The notes below the pieces were generated by a model. The model did not search any database and was not told where the DNA came from. It saw nothing but the letters and a program-made list of their open reading frames with translations. A stretch of DNA of 64,000 bases, taken from contig NZ_JADWYM010000001.1 of the NCBI RefSeq assembly GCF_022414535.1, forward strand, positions 186,001 through 250,000. Reading direction: 5' to 3'. The translations under genes and the position numbers were made by a program. The DNA is from Streptomyces sp. MUM 2J. Lineage in GTDB: Bacteria > Actinomycetota > Actinomycetes > Streptomycetales > Streptomycetaceae. This document shows positions 1 through 7,065 of this stretch, in pieces. Position 1 is the first letter of the stretch. Each line of letters opens with the position of its first letter.

Positions 1-178
1 CCGCGAGGGTGATCCAGGCGTCCGTGGGGCCGGGAAGGCCGTCGGCGGACCCCATCCGCAGATAGTGGTCGGAGCGGAAGAAGGCGTCGAATCCGAGATC
101 CTCCGTCGCCTTCGCCACGGTGAGCAGCGTGTCATAGGTGGCCCCCTGCTGGGGCTCGGTGAAGATGCGAAGATCCAT
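1..178 (-). CDS. LLM class F420-dependent oxidoreductase, N-terminus only (cut by window edge)
   Basis: The 59 visible codons begin MDLRIFTEPQQGATYDTLL and continue through a segment with F-F-R-S-D-H-Y. This is the first beta strand and helix of the luciferase-like TIM barrel, and it matches Streptomyces F420-dependent oxidoreductases that start at exactly this point. The reaction would be hydride transfer from F420H2 or FMNH2 to an unknown substrate in the cytoplasm. A second in-frame ATG lies three codons upstream (187), but neither start has an ideal Shine-Dalgarno, so I follow the family start. The rest of the gene lies beyond position 1. Confidence 0.8.
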   Translation of the reverse strand, partial: MDLRIFTEPQQGATYDTLLTVAKATEDLGFDAFFRSDHYLRMGSADGLPGPTDAWITLA

Positions 179-405
179 GCCCTCCATCCTGCCCGTCGCG
201 GTGCGGCGCCCTCCCAACCGGCCCCGCGCCCCGGCCGGGTGAATATCGTCAACCCCGTGCACGGGCCCCGGGCAGGCCAGTGACCCGGTTCGACGGTGAT
301 CGTTGGCTCGTGCGGAGCCGGACCGCCCGGCACCCGCGCCGGCGGCCGCTGCCGGAGCGTCATCCGCGCCGGCCTCCCGGGGGGCCGGGGGCCGAGGAGG
401 CCGTC

Positions 406-582
406 ATGTCCGAAGAAGCCGTGCCGCAGCAGGGCGGGGGCTCCGCCCAGCCGAAGGGGCTGCTGCAGCAGATGGAGGAACTGATGGCGGCGCTCAACGC
501 GGACCTCTCCGACCTCCATGAGGAAGCTGGTTTTCCCACCTTGGGATCCCAAGAGCATCTCCGCAGCTCGGCGGGCGAATAG
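406..582 (+). CDS. small hypothetical protein (58 aa)
   Basis: A textbook ribosome site (GAGGAGG, 5 nt before the ATG) precedes a 58-codon frame. The first 37 residues have high GC3 and look coding: a Gly/Gln-rich N-terminus, then an amphipathic helix (LLQQMEELMAALNADL). From about position 525 codon use changes sharply (CAT, GCT, GGT, TTT, TTG, CAA), and the reading passes through a 14-bp palindrome (CTTGGGATCCCAAG). The 3' half may therefore be a junction with unrelated DNA, leaving a truncated gene. I do not recognise the family. Confidence 0.45.
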   Translation: MSEEAVPQQGGGSAQPKGLLQQMEELMAALNADLSDLHEEAGFPTLGSQEHLRSSAGE

Positions 583-1060
583 GGAGGCGGATGGGGCCTG
601 CTCACGGTCCCGCCCCGTGCCGCGAGCCGAAGTCGCCGTGCGTCGCTGTGCGCCGGTCGCGGAGGCCTGAAGGGCCGGTCGGGCCCCTCGTCGTGACCGG
701 CCGGTGGAGACGGAGCCGAACGACCGGGCGGTGAGCCGCCCCCCAGCCGCGAAAGCCAGCTCTTGATCGCCTCCCGGCCCTGCGCGCCGGGGCCGCTGAC
801 CGATGCGACCGGCTCGTCGGGACCTGGCGACGGACGCCCGCCGCGCGGAAGCCCGCCCCACCGCCGTCCCGCCGTTCGGCTCCACCGCCCTGGTCCTCCG
901 GGCCGCCGGAGCACAACCGTCGGCTCCTCCGGCTCCGGGGGATCGCGCCCTCCGGCGTCGTCGACCGGTGCGGCGGCCCGGATCAGGTGCGTGCCGGAGC
1001 ACGGGTACGTCGCCGGACGGTCGGCGTTCGGACGGCGTCGCCGCGGCGGCGGCCGGGCGT
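583..1060. other. 478-bp stretch without a convincing gene
   Basis: All frames read as Arg/Pro/Gly-rich sequence of the kind produced by GC-rich noncoding DNA, and I see no good ribosome site with matching codon bias. The minus strand around 730-790 briefly looks protein-like (REAIKSWLSRLGG), which could be a remnant of a decayed gene, but no intact frame supports it. Confidence 0.4.
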
Positions 1061-1522
1061 TCACCGCTCCGGCAACGCCTCCTCGCGGGCCGCGAGTTTG
1101 CGCAGCATCTCCAGGACGCGGTCCCGGGATTCGTCGGCCGCGTCGATGGCCTCCATGCACTGCCAGTACCTCGCCTCGTCGTCCGCCCCGCTGGCGACCC
1201 CGACGAGTGCGATGCCCACCTCGCCGAGGAGGCCGCCGAGAGCGAGCAGCGCCTGCCGGGCGTCGTCCAGTTCGGTGAGCTGGGCGGCGCGCAGGGCGCC
1301 CGGGCCGAGGTCGGGGATCTCCAGCACCCCGCAGCCGCGCCCCGCGAGTTCGGTCAGCCCCAGCGCCTCGCCGCGTAGTTCCGGTGGGCCGGAGACCGCC
1401 AGCCGACTGCCGATCGCCTGCGCCAGCGCCTGCGCCTGCCACACCTCCGCCAGCGTCCCGGTCACCTCACTGCTCGCCGCGAGCGCCTCCCTGCTCGTCA
1501 GGATGAGCCGCACCGCCTCCAT
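1061..1522 (-). CDS. DUF6099 family protein (153 aa)
   Basis: The frame from MEAVRLILTS to the C-terminal LRKLAAREEALPER matches the actinobacterial DUF6099 family in length and landmarks. These include WQAQALAQAIGS near residues 27-38, the segment GLLGEVGIALVGVA, and the closing YWQCMEAIDAADES helix. The protein is predicted soluble, cytoplasmic and mainly helical. Function is unknown. The ATG at 1522 is preferred because homologues begin MDAVRLI; a GTG at 1564 would add 14 residues. It is a single gene, transcribed in the same direction as the MazG gene upstream. Confidence 0.75.
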   Translation of the reverse strand: MEAVRLILTSREALAASSEVTGTLAEVWQAQALAQAIGSRLAVSGPPELRGEALGLTELAGRGCGVLEIPDLGPGALRAAQLTELDDARQALLALGGLLGEVGIALVGVASGADDEARYWQCMEAIDAADESRDRVLEMLRKLAAREEALPER

Positions 1523-1930
1523 ACGCTGCCCCCGTCCGTCCCCGACGTACTCCGCGCACGTCACCGCCCGAACTCCCTTGTCCACTACCCAGAGTGAGAG
1601 CAGGTGGGACGAAAAGCCAGAGGAAGACGGAAATCTCTGGACAACGAATCGGTTTCGGACGGTTGAACGGATACGGAGAGTGAGAATGGAAGGCGTCAAT
1701 CCTCTTCTGGCCGCCGGGCGGTGATCCCGCGTCGGTCCGTCACCCCTCGGCTGCCGGCCGGTCCTTGGCGGACGCCCCCTCACCGGCCGCTCCCTCCACG
1801 ACGGTCTCCATCCGGCCGTTCCCTCCGCCAACCATCTCTACGGGGACGGTCTCTGCGCGGACGATTCCGCACGGGCGGCCCAGGGCGGCCGCACCTGCGA
1901 CCCCGCCGGATGGTCCGGACCGTTCGTTCC
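1523..1930. other. 408-bp intergenic region
   Basis: No gene is supported here. The part nearest DUF6099 (about 1565-1700) is less GC-rich than its surroundings and is the likely promoter or leader region for that minus-strand gene. The rest reads as low-complexity Arg/Pro frames. Confidence 0.4.
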
Positions 1931-2389
1931 TCAGCCGCCGACCGCGCGGGCACCCGGGCCGTCTCCCGGCCCACCGGACGGGTCATCGGCCGGTTCGCCG
2001 GAGGGGTCACGGGCCGGTTCGCCGGAGGGGTCACGGGCCGGTTCAGCCGTCGGTCGCGGCTCGGGCGGCGGTGGGAACCTCTGCTCGTTCCGCTCGATCT
2101 TGGCGGCGAGTGCCGCCAGCGGATCGATGTCGAGCACCTCGCACAGCTGGAGCAGATAGGCGAGGACGTCGGCCACCTCGTCCCGCACCCGGCGCGCGGT
2201 GCCGGGTTCGTCCATCACCCGGGACGATTCCTCCGGGGTCAGCCACTGGAAGATCTCCACCAGTTCGGAGGCCTCCACACTCAGCGCGGCCACGAGGTTC
2301 TTGGGGGTGTGGTAGGGCTGCCAGTTCCGCGCTGCCGCGAACTCGGCCAGCCTGCGCTGGAGCTGCGCCACGTCGAGAGGATCGGTCAC
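1931..2389 (-). CDS. MazG-like nucleotide pyrophosphohydrolase
   Basis: A 152-aa protein of the all-alpha NTP pyrophosphohydrolase (MazG/dUTPase) superfamily. These enzymes hydrolyse (d)NTPs to the monophosphate and PPi. It shows the metal-binding helices EASELVEIFQW (EXXE) around residues 38-48 and DEVADVLAYLLQL (EXXD) around 70-82. The fold ends near residue 105; a C-terminal tail of tandem EPARDPSG octapeptides follows, as in many Streptomyces proteins. Its GTG start overlaps the stop of the upstream ATPase gene by 4 nt (GTGA), so the two are translationally coupled. Confidence 0.85.
   Translation of the reverse strand: MTDPLDVAQLQRRLAEFAAARNWQPYHTPKNLVAALSVEASELVEIFQWLTPEESSRVMDEPGTARRVRDEVADVLAYLLQLCEVLDIDPLAALAAKIERNEQRFPPPPEPRPTAEPARDPSGEPARDPSGEPADDPSGGPGDGPGARAVGG
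1971..2044 (-). repeat. 24-bp tandem repeat inside the MazG-like gene
   Basis: About three copies of a 24-bp unit encode the octapeptide EPARDPSG and a variant, EPADDPSG. The units are in frame and keep the reading frame open, so copy number can vary without breaking the protein. Confidence 0.85.
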
Positions 2390-3738
2390 GGCTCCAGGTG
2401 TACCACCGCGACCCCCTCGACCCCGGCCGTCCAGCTCGCGTCGCTGACCGTCCCGACACAGCGGATGTGACCGTACTCGCCCATCCGCGCCGCCAGCCGG
2501 GCCAGTTCCACCCGCTGCCGGGCGTCCAGGCCGCGATCGAAGCCGTCGACGAGGACGGTGAGCGTCTGCAGCGCGTCGGGCACCTCGCCGACCGGGTCCA
2601 CCTCCAGGACGCCGGCGCCGGTGAGCAGCACCAGCGCCAGGGCGAGGTAGCGCAGTTCGCCGTCGCCCAGCCGGGCCAGCTCGCTCACCGTCCCGTGGCC
2701 GCGGTCCAGCACGCCGCGCACGGTGCCGTCGCGCTGCAGTTCGGCGCGCAGGTCCGCGACCGGGCCGGCACATCCGGCGCGGGCCGCGTCCACCAGCTGC
2801 GCATGGCGGCGTACGCACTCGGTTCGGGTCCGCCACAGCACGTCGGCGAGGTTGTCGCAGCCGCTGAGCAGCCGTCCGGACCCGTTCGGGACGGGGGCGC
2901 GCATACCGCCGGGACCGGGGTCGCAGGAGAAGACCGACCGGAGGGCGACCACCATCTGCTCGGCGGCGGCCAGCACATGACGCTGCCCGTCGGTCTTGCC
3001 CGCCACCCGCAGCGGCAGGAGCGCCGTGCCGAGCCGGTCGTCGGGCAGCGGCGCCCGGGTCACCGGCGACGAACCGGCCGTGTGCCAGGCGGCCTGCACC
3101 GTACGCCGTCCGGGGTCGCGCAACGCGGTCTGGAAGAGGACGACGTCCCCGGCGGTCAGCCGCTCGCCCACGATGCGCAGCTCGGGCTCGGCCTGTACGG
3201 CGATGTCGAGCCGGACGGGACCGGCGGGCCCGTCGGCGGTGCAGCCGATCCGGAAGCCGCGCCGCCGCTGGGCGTCGGGCCGCGACCGGTCCGGCACCAG
3301 GGACGCCGGATCCGGGAACACCTCGCCGAGTTCCATGCCGCCGCCGAACCGCGCGAGAGCCTCGCAGGCCCGCAGCGCCGTCGTCTTCCCGGCGCCGCTG
3401 GGCCCGGCCAGCAGGGTGAACGCCCCGAGCGGGACCCGCGCGCCACGGTGCCCGGCGAACGCGGACAGCCGCAGTTCGGTGAGGCGGGGGCGGGCGGGGT
3501 GCGCGGGGACGGGGGAAGGGGGTGCGGTGGGCCGGGCCGCCTGGGACGGGACCCGGGGCTGCGCCGAGGGCGCGCGCCCCGGCGTTGCGGGCACCGGGGC
3601 CGCGGAGGGGAACGACGCGGGAGACGTGGCGGGAGGAGCGGCGGGAGACGCCGGAGGGGACGGGGAACGGTACGCCGCAGAGGACGGGGACGACGGGACA
3701 CAGGGGAAGGACGCGGAGGACTCGGACGACACGGCCAT
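2386..3738 (-). CDS. AAA ATPase, RecF/SbcC-like (450 aa)
   Basis: After a roughly 90-residue Pro/Ser/Ala-rich N-terminus comes a RecF/SMC-type nucleotide-binding head: RLTELRLSAFAGHRG, then Walker A GPSGAGKTT, and near the C-terminus LGDGELRYLALALVLLTG (ABC-signature-like) and the acidic Walker B LTVLVDGFDRGLD. There is no long coiled coil, so this resembles the 'AAA_21' predicted ATPases rather than a true SMC. The ATG at 3738 has no Shine-Dalgarno, but TACCGT lies 7 nt upstream, compatible with leaderless transcription. It is coupled to the downstream MazG-like gene. The role is unknown; nucleotide-pool or DNA-damage housekeeping is a guess. Confidence 0.75.
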   Translation of the reverse strand: MAVSSESSASFPCVPSSPSSAAYRSPSPPASPAAPPATSPASFPSAAPVPATPGRAPSAQPRVPSQAARPTAPPSPVPAHPARPRLTELRLSAFAGHRGARVPLGAFTLLAGPSGAGKTTALRACEALARFGGGMELGEVFPDPASLVPDRSRPDAQRRRGFRIGCTADGPAGPVRLDIAVQAEPELRIVGERLTAGDVVLFQTALRDPGRRTVQAAWHTAGSSPVTRAPLPDDRLGTALLPLRVAGKTDGQRHVLAAAEQMVVALRSVFSCDPGPGGMRAPVPNGSGRLLSGCDNLADVLWRTRTECVRRHAQLVDAARAGCAGPVADLRAELQRDGTVRGVLDRGHGTVSELARLGDGELRYLALALVLLTGAGVLEVDPVGEVPDALQTLTVLVDGFDRGLDARQRVELARLAARMGEYGHIRCVGTVSDASWTAGVEGVAVVHLEP

Positions 3739-3810
3739 GATCGCGACGGTACGTTCCGTCCGTACGGCGAATCGTTTCGGCCTCGCGACCTTCCTACGAT
3801 CGGGGGATGG

Positions 3811-3837
3811 GTCGGGCGCCCGCCTCAGGCGCCCGAC
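3811..3837 (-). terminator. hairpin terminator at the 3' end of the SepF-like gene
   Basis: Perfect 10-bp arms GTCGGGCGCC and GGCGCCCGAC flank a 7-nt loop that contains the stop codon of the SepF-like gene. No U-tract follows, which is usual for Streptomyces hairpin terminators. Confidence 0.6.
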
Positions 3838-4214
3838 AGGCCGGCGCCCTCCATCAGCCCGCTCACCTCGGTGCCGGGCGGGGTCAGCAGGAACACGTTC
3901 CGGTCGACCCGGTGCATGCCGCTGCCGAGCCCGAAGACCACTCCGGTGGAGAAGTCGAGGACGCGTTTGGCGACCTCGGTCTCCGAGCCGGTCAGGTCGA
4001 GCAGGACGGGAACGCCGGCCATGAGTGTCTCGGCGACATCGCGGGCGTCGGCGAACACGTTGACCCGCAGGACGACGAAGCGGCGGCGCGTCTCCGTCTC
4101 CGCGTCGGGGAGCGAGCGGTGGTTCACCGCCGACGGCCAGGCGTCGCGGCCGCGCAGAGGCACGACCTGGGCGAGCCCTTCCCATTGCTCATCGGTGGCG
4201 TCGTGACGGTTCAC
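3825..4214 (-). CDS. SepF-like cell division protein (129 aa)
   Basis: The protein carries the SepF core: RRRFVVLRVNVFADARDVAETLMAGVPVLLDLTG, then AKRVLDFSTGVVFGLGSGMHRVDRNVFLLTPPG. SepF family members bind FtsZ and tether it to the membrane. This is one of the short Streptomyces paralogues: it lacks the long linker and the obvious N-terminal membrane-targeting helix of canonical SepF from the dcw cluster. The GTG at 4214 is preceded by GGGGGGAG at good spacing and gives the conserved start (M/V)NRHDATDEQWEGL. It is not next to ftsZ, so a paralogue role such as sporulation division is inferred. Confidence 0.85.
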   Translation of the reverse strand: MNRHDATDEQWEGLAQVVPLRGRDAWPSAVNHRSLPDAETETRRRFVVLRVNVFADARDVAETLMAGVPVLLDLTGSETEVAKRVLDFSTGVVFGLGSGMHRVDRNVFLLTPPGTEVSGLMEGAGLSGA

Positions 4215-4475
4215 CGGCTCCCCCCGAACTGACTCGCTCTCACATCGTGCACCAGCCAATTCTTACGCCAAGTCACCCGTTCAGCCCAACAGCGACACGG
4301 TCGGCGACGGCCGGGTGGCCGGATCCCCGGGCGCGGGCGCCGCCCGCCCCCTCCTCGGAGGCCGGGCGGACGGCGCCGTCCGGCAGGGCGGTGAGGTGCG
4401 TCACTTCCCCCCGGGCGGGCCTCACCGGCGGAACCGGCCATGGCGGGAAACTCTGAATGGTGCTTCACTTCTTTC

Positions 4476-5090
4476 ATGGCCTACCGCAAGACCCCTGCGG
4501 AGATCCGCAGGCTCGAAGCCGCCAGAGAGCACCTCGTCGCCTGCGCCACGGCGGTGGTCGCCGACGTCGGCTGGTCACAGGCGTCCGTGACCGCCGTCGC
4601 CGACTCGGCCGGGATCGCGGCCGGCTCGGTGTACCAGCACTTCCCGTCCAAGGCGGCGCTCGCCGTGGAGGTGTTCCGGCGTGCCGCGGGACGCGAGGTG
4701 GAGGTGCTCGGCGACGTGCTCTCGGGGCCGGGCAGCCCGGTGGAGCGGCTCGCCCGCGGCATCGAGGTCTTCGCCCGCCGCGCCCTGGAGAACCGCGGAC
4801 TGGCCTACGCGCTGCTCGCCGCACCGGCCGAACCCGCGGTCGGTGCCGAGCGTCTCGACTTCCGCCGTCGCTACCGCGCCCTGTTCGCCGAGGTGGTGCG
4901 CGAGGGGATGGCAGCCGGTCTGCTGCCCGCGCAGGACGGCGAGATCACCGCCGCCGCGCTCACGGGCGCCATCGGCGAAGTCCTCGTCGATCCGCTCGGT
5001 GCCCCCGGGGAGGACACCACCGGCGCACTGCTGGCCGAACTCACCGCCATGGCCCTGCGCTGTGCGGGCGCTCCCGTCCCGTCCGCTTGA
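4476..5090 (+). CDS. TetR family transcriptional regulator
   Basis: A 204-aa protein with an N-terminal TetR helix-turn-helix (about residues 12-55: AVVADVGWSQASVTAVADSAGIAAGSVYQHFPSKAAL), followed by a variable all-helical ligand domain. YQHFPSK is the usual end of the DNA-binding domain. No clear ribosome site precedes the ATG at 4476, so the transcript may be leaderless; the upstream ATG at 4440 would add 12 atypical residues. It lies 140 bp upstream of, and in the same direction as, the acyl-CoA dehydrogenase gene, which is its probable target. Confidence 0.88.
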   Translation: MAYRKTPAEIRRLEAAREHLVACATAVVADVGWSQASVTAVADSAGIAAGSVYQHFPSKAALAVEVFRRAAGREVEVLGDVLSGPGSPVERLARGIEVFARRALENRGLAYALLAAPAEPAVGAERLDFRRRYRALFAEVVREGMAAGLLPAQDGEITAAALTGAIGEVLVDPLGAPGEDTTGALLAELTAMALRCAGAPVPSA

Positions 5091-5097
5091 GCACCGC

Positions 5098-5185
5098 CCC
5101 CGAACCCGACCGCACCGAACCCGACCGTCCCCGAACCCGACCGCACCGAACCCGACCGTCCCCGAACCCGACCGCACCGGACCGG
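5098..5185 (+). repeat. 31-bp tandem repeat between the TetR and acyl-CoA dehydrogenase genes
   Basis: About 2.8 copies of a 31-bp unit, itself made of two half-repeats of CGAACCCGACCG, fill most of the gap between the two genes. The copies start at 5101, 5132 and 5163. They could act as a spacer, a regulator-binding array or a slippage tract. Confidence 0.85.
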
Positions 5186-5230
5186 CCGTGCCGCACCGAT
5201 CCGGCGCCGGACCTCACCTGGAGGAATCCC

Positions 5231-6889
5231 ATGTCCGCGACCGCCACACCGCGCAGCCGCCCCACCGCCGTCACACACGAGGTGAGCAACCAGCCGCCGC
5301 CGCTGGCCGGCCACGACGCCGCGGACGACCCGGTGCTGCTGGAGGGGCTGCGACGGGAGGGCGTGCAGTGGCACCTGGAGGACCTGCACCGGCTCGGCCG
5401 CCTCGTCGGCAGCGGGGAGGCGCAGGACTGGGCGGAGCAGGCCAACCGCCACGAGCCCGAGCTGCGCACCCACGACCGCTACGGCCACCGGATCGACGAG
5501 GTCGAGTTCCACCCGGCCTACCACCGGCTGATGGACGTCTCCGTCGGCGCGGGCCTCGCCGGTGCCGCCTGGGCCGACGAGCGCCCCGGCGCCCACGTGG
5601 CGCGGGCCGCGAGCTTCATGCTGGCCACGATGCTGGAACCCGGTCACCTGTGCCCCGTCTCCATGACGTACGCGGTGGTCCCGGCCCTGCGCCACTCCCC
5701 CGACCTCGCCAAGACCTACGAGCCGCTGCTCACCAGCCGTGTCTACGACCCCGGTCTGCGCACCCCGGCCGGCAAGCGCGGTCTGCTCGCCGGGATGGGG
5801 ATGACCGAGAAGCAGGGCGGCAGCGATGTCCGGGCCAACTCCACCACCGCCACCGAGCAGGCCGACGGCAGCTGGCGCCTGCGCGGGCACAAGTGGTTCA
5901 CCAGCGCGCCGATGAACGACCTCTTCCTCGTCCTCGCCCAGGCCCCGGGCGGGCTGTCCTGCTTCCTCGTCCCGCGGGTGCTGCCCGACGGCAGCCGGAA
6001 CACCTTCCGTATCCAGCGGCTGAAGGACAAGCTCGGCAACCGTTCCAACGCCAGCAGCGAGCCGGAGTTCGACGACACCGTGGCCTGGCTCGTCGGCGCC
6101 GAGGGCAAGGGCGTGCGCACCATCATCGACATGGTGACCATGACCCGCCTGGACTGCGTGCTGGGTTCCGCCGCCGGCACCCGTGCCGCCCTCGCCCAGG
6201 CCACCCACCACGTGCGGCACCGTGTCGCGTTCGGCGCCACGCTCGTCGACCAGCCGCTGATGCGCAACGTGATCGCCGATCTGAGCCTGGAGTCGGAGGC
6301 CGCCACGACGCTCGGGATCCGGCTGGCCGGCGCCGCCGACCGCGCCCGCGGCGGCGACGAGGCGGAACGGGCGTTCCTGCGCCTGGCCACGGCGGTCGGG
6401 AAGTACTGGGTGTGCAAGCGGCAGCCCGCCGCGGTCGCCGAGGCCCTGGAGTGCCTGGGCGGCAACGGCTACGACGAGGCGTCCGGTATGCCGCGCCTGT
6501 ACCGCGAGGCCCCGCTGAACGGCATCTGGGAAGGGTCCGGCAACGTCAACGCCCTCGACATGCTGCGGGCGCTGGCCCGCGAACCCGCGTCGCTCGACGC
6601 CTTCCGCGCGGAGGTCGCGGCGGCCTCCGGTGCCGATCGCAGGCTGGACGCCGCCTGGCGGGAGTTGGAGGGCGAACTCGTCCTGACCGAGGACGCGCCC
6701 CTGCGCGCCCGCCGGGTCATCGAACGCGCCGCCCTCGTCCTGCAGGGCTCGCTCCTGGTCCGGCACGCGCCGCCGGCCGTGGCCGACGCGTTCTGCGCGT
6801 CCCGGCTGGCCGGGGACCGTGGGCTGGCGTTCGGGACACTCCCCGCGGGGACGGACTTCGCGGCGCTGCTGGAGCGCCTGCCGGTCTGA
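5231..6889 (+). CDS. acyl-CoA dehydrogenase family protein, AidB-like (552 aa)
   Basis: An FAD-dependent acyl-CoA dehydrogenase-fold protein of the AidB branch, which is longer than ordinary acyl-CoA dehydrogenases (about 380 aa). Supporting features are the opening NQPPPLAGHDAADDPVL, the flavin-contact segment GMGMTEKQGGSDVRANST, the WFTSAPM strand, and the C-terminal LECLGGNGYDEASGMPRLYREAPLNGIWEGSGNV block, which is diagnostic for AidB-like proteins. Escherichia coli AidB belongs to the alkylation-damage response and binds DNA; whether this one does is not visible. GGAGGAA precedes the ATG at 5231. It is likely regulated by the TetR protein upstream. Confidence 0.9.
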   Translation: MSATATPRSRPTAVTHEVSNQPPPLAGHDAADDPVLLEGLRREGVQWHLEDLHRLGRLVGSGEAQDWAEQANRHEPELRTHDRYGHRIDEVEFHPAYHRLMDVSVGAGLAGAAWADERPGAHVARAASFMLATMLEPGHLCPVSMTYAVVPALRHSPDLAKTYEPLLTSRVYDPGLRTPAGKRGLLAGMGMTEKQGGSDVRANSTTATEQADGSWRLRGHKWFTSAPMNDLFLVLAQAPGGLSCFLVPRVLPDGSRNTFRIQRLKDKLGNRSNASSEPEFDDTVAWLVGAEGKGVRTIIDMVTMTRLDCVLGSAAGTRAALAQATHHVRHRVAFGATLVDQPLMRNVIADLSLESEAATTLGIRLAGAADRARGGDEAERAFLRLATAVGKYWVCKRQPAAVAEALECLGGNGYDEASGMPRLYREAPLNGIWEGSGNVNALDMLRALAREPASLDAFRAEVAAASGADRRLDAAWRELEGELVLTEDAPLRARRVIERAALVLQGSLLVRHAPPAVADAFCASRLAGDRGLAFGTLPAGTDFAALLERLPV

Positions 6890-7065
6890 CGGCACCTCCG
6901 GGGGCCCGTGCGTCCCGGTCGCACAGGTGATCCGCCGGACTGTCCGGGGCCGTTCGGGGTGGCCGACAGGGCGGATGACCCGATGGGCCGGGCGACCGAG
7001 CGGGACGGGTGACAGCGGGGGGCGGGTGGCGCAGCGGCCGAGGGCGCCTGCCGCCCGCCCCGCCG

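Noticed and set aside
1721..2470. Plus-strand open frames opposite the MazG-like gene
   Set aside because: The minus strand carries clear MazG metal-binding motifs; the plus frames are antisense shadow.
5098..5185. Possible CRISPR array
   Set aside because: The repeats are contiguous with no unique spacers, and no cas genes are present.
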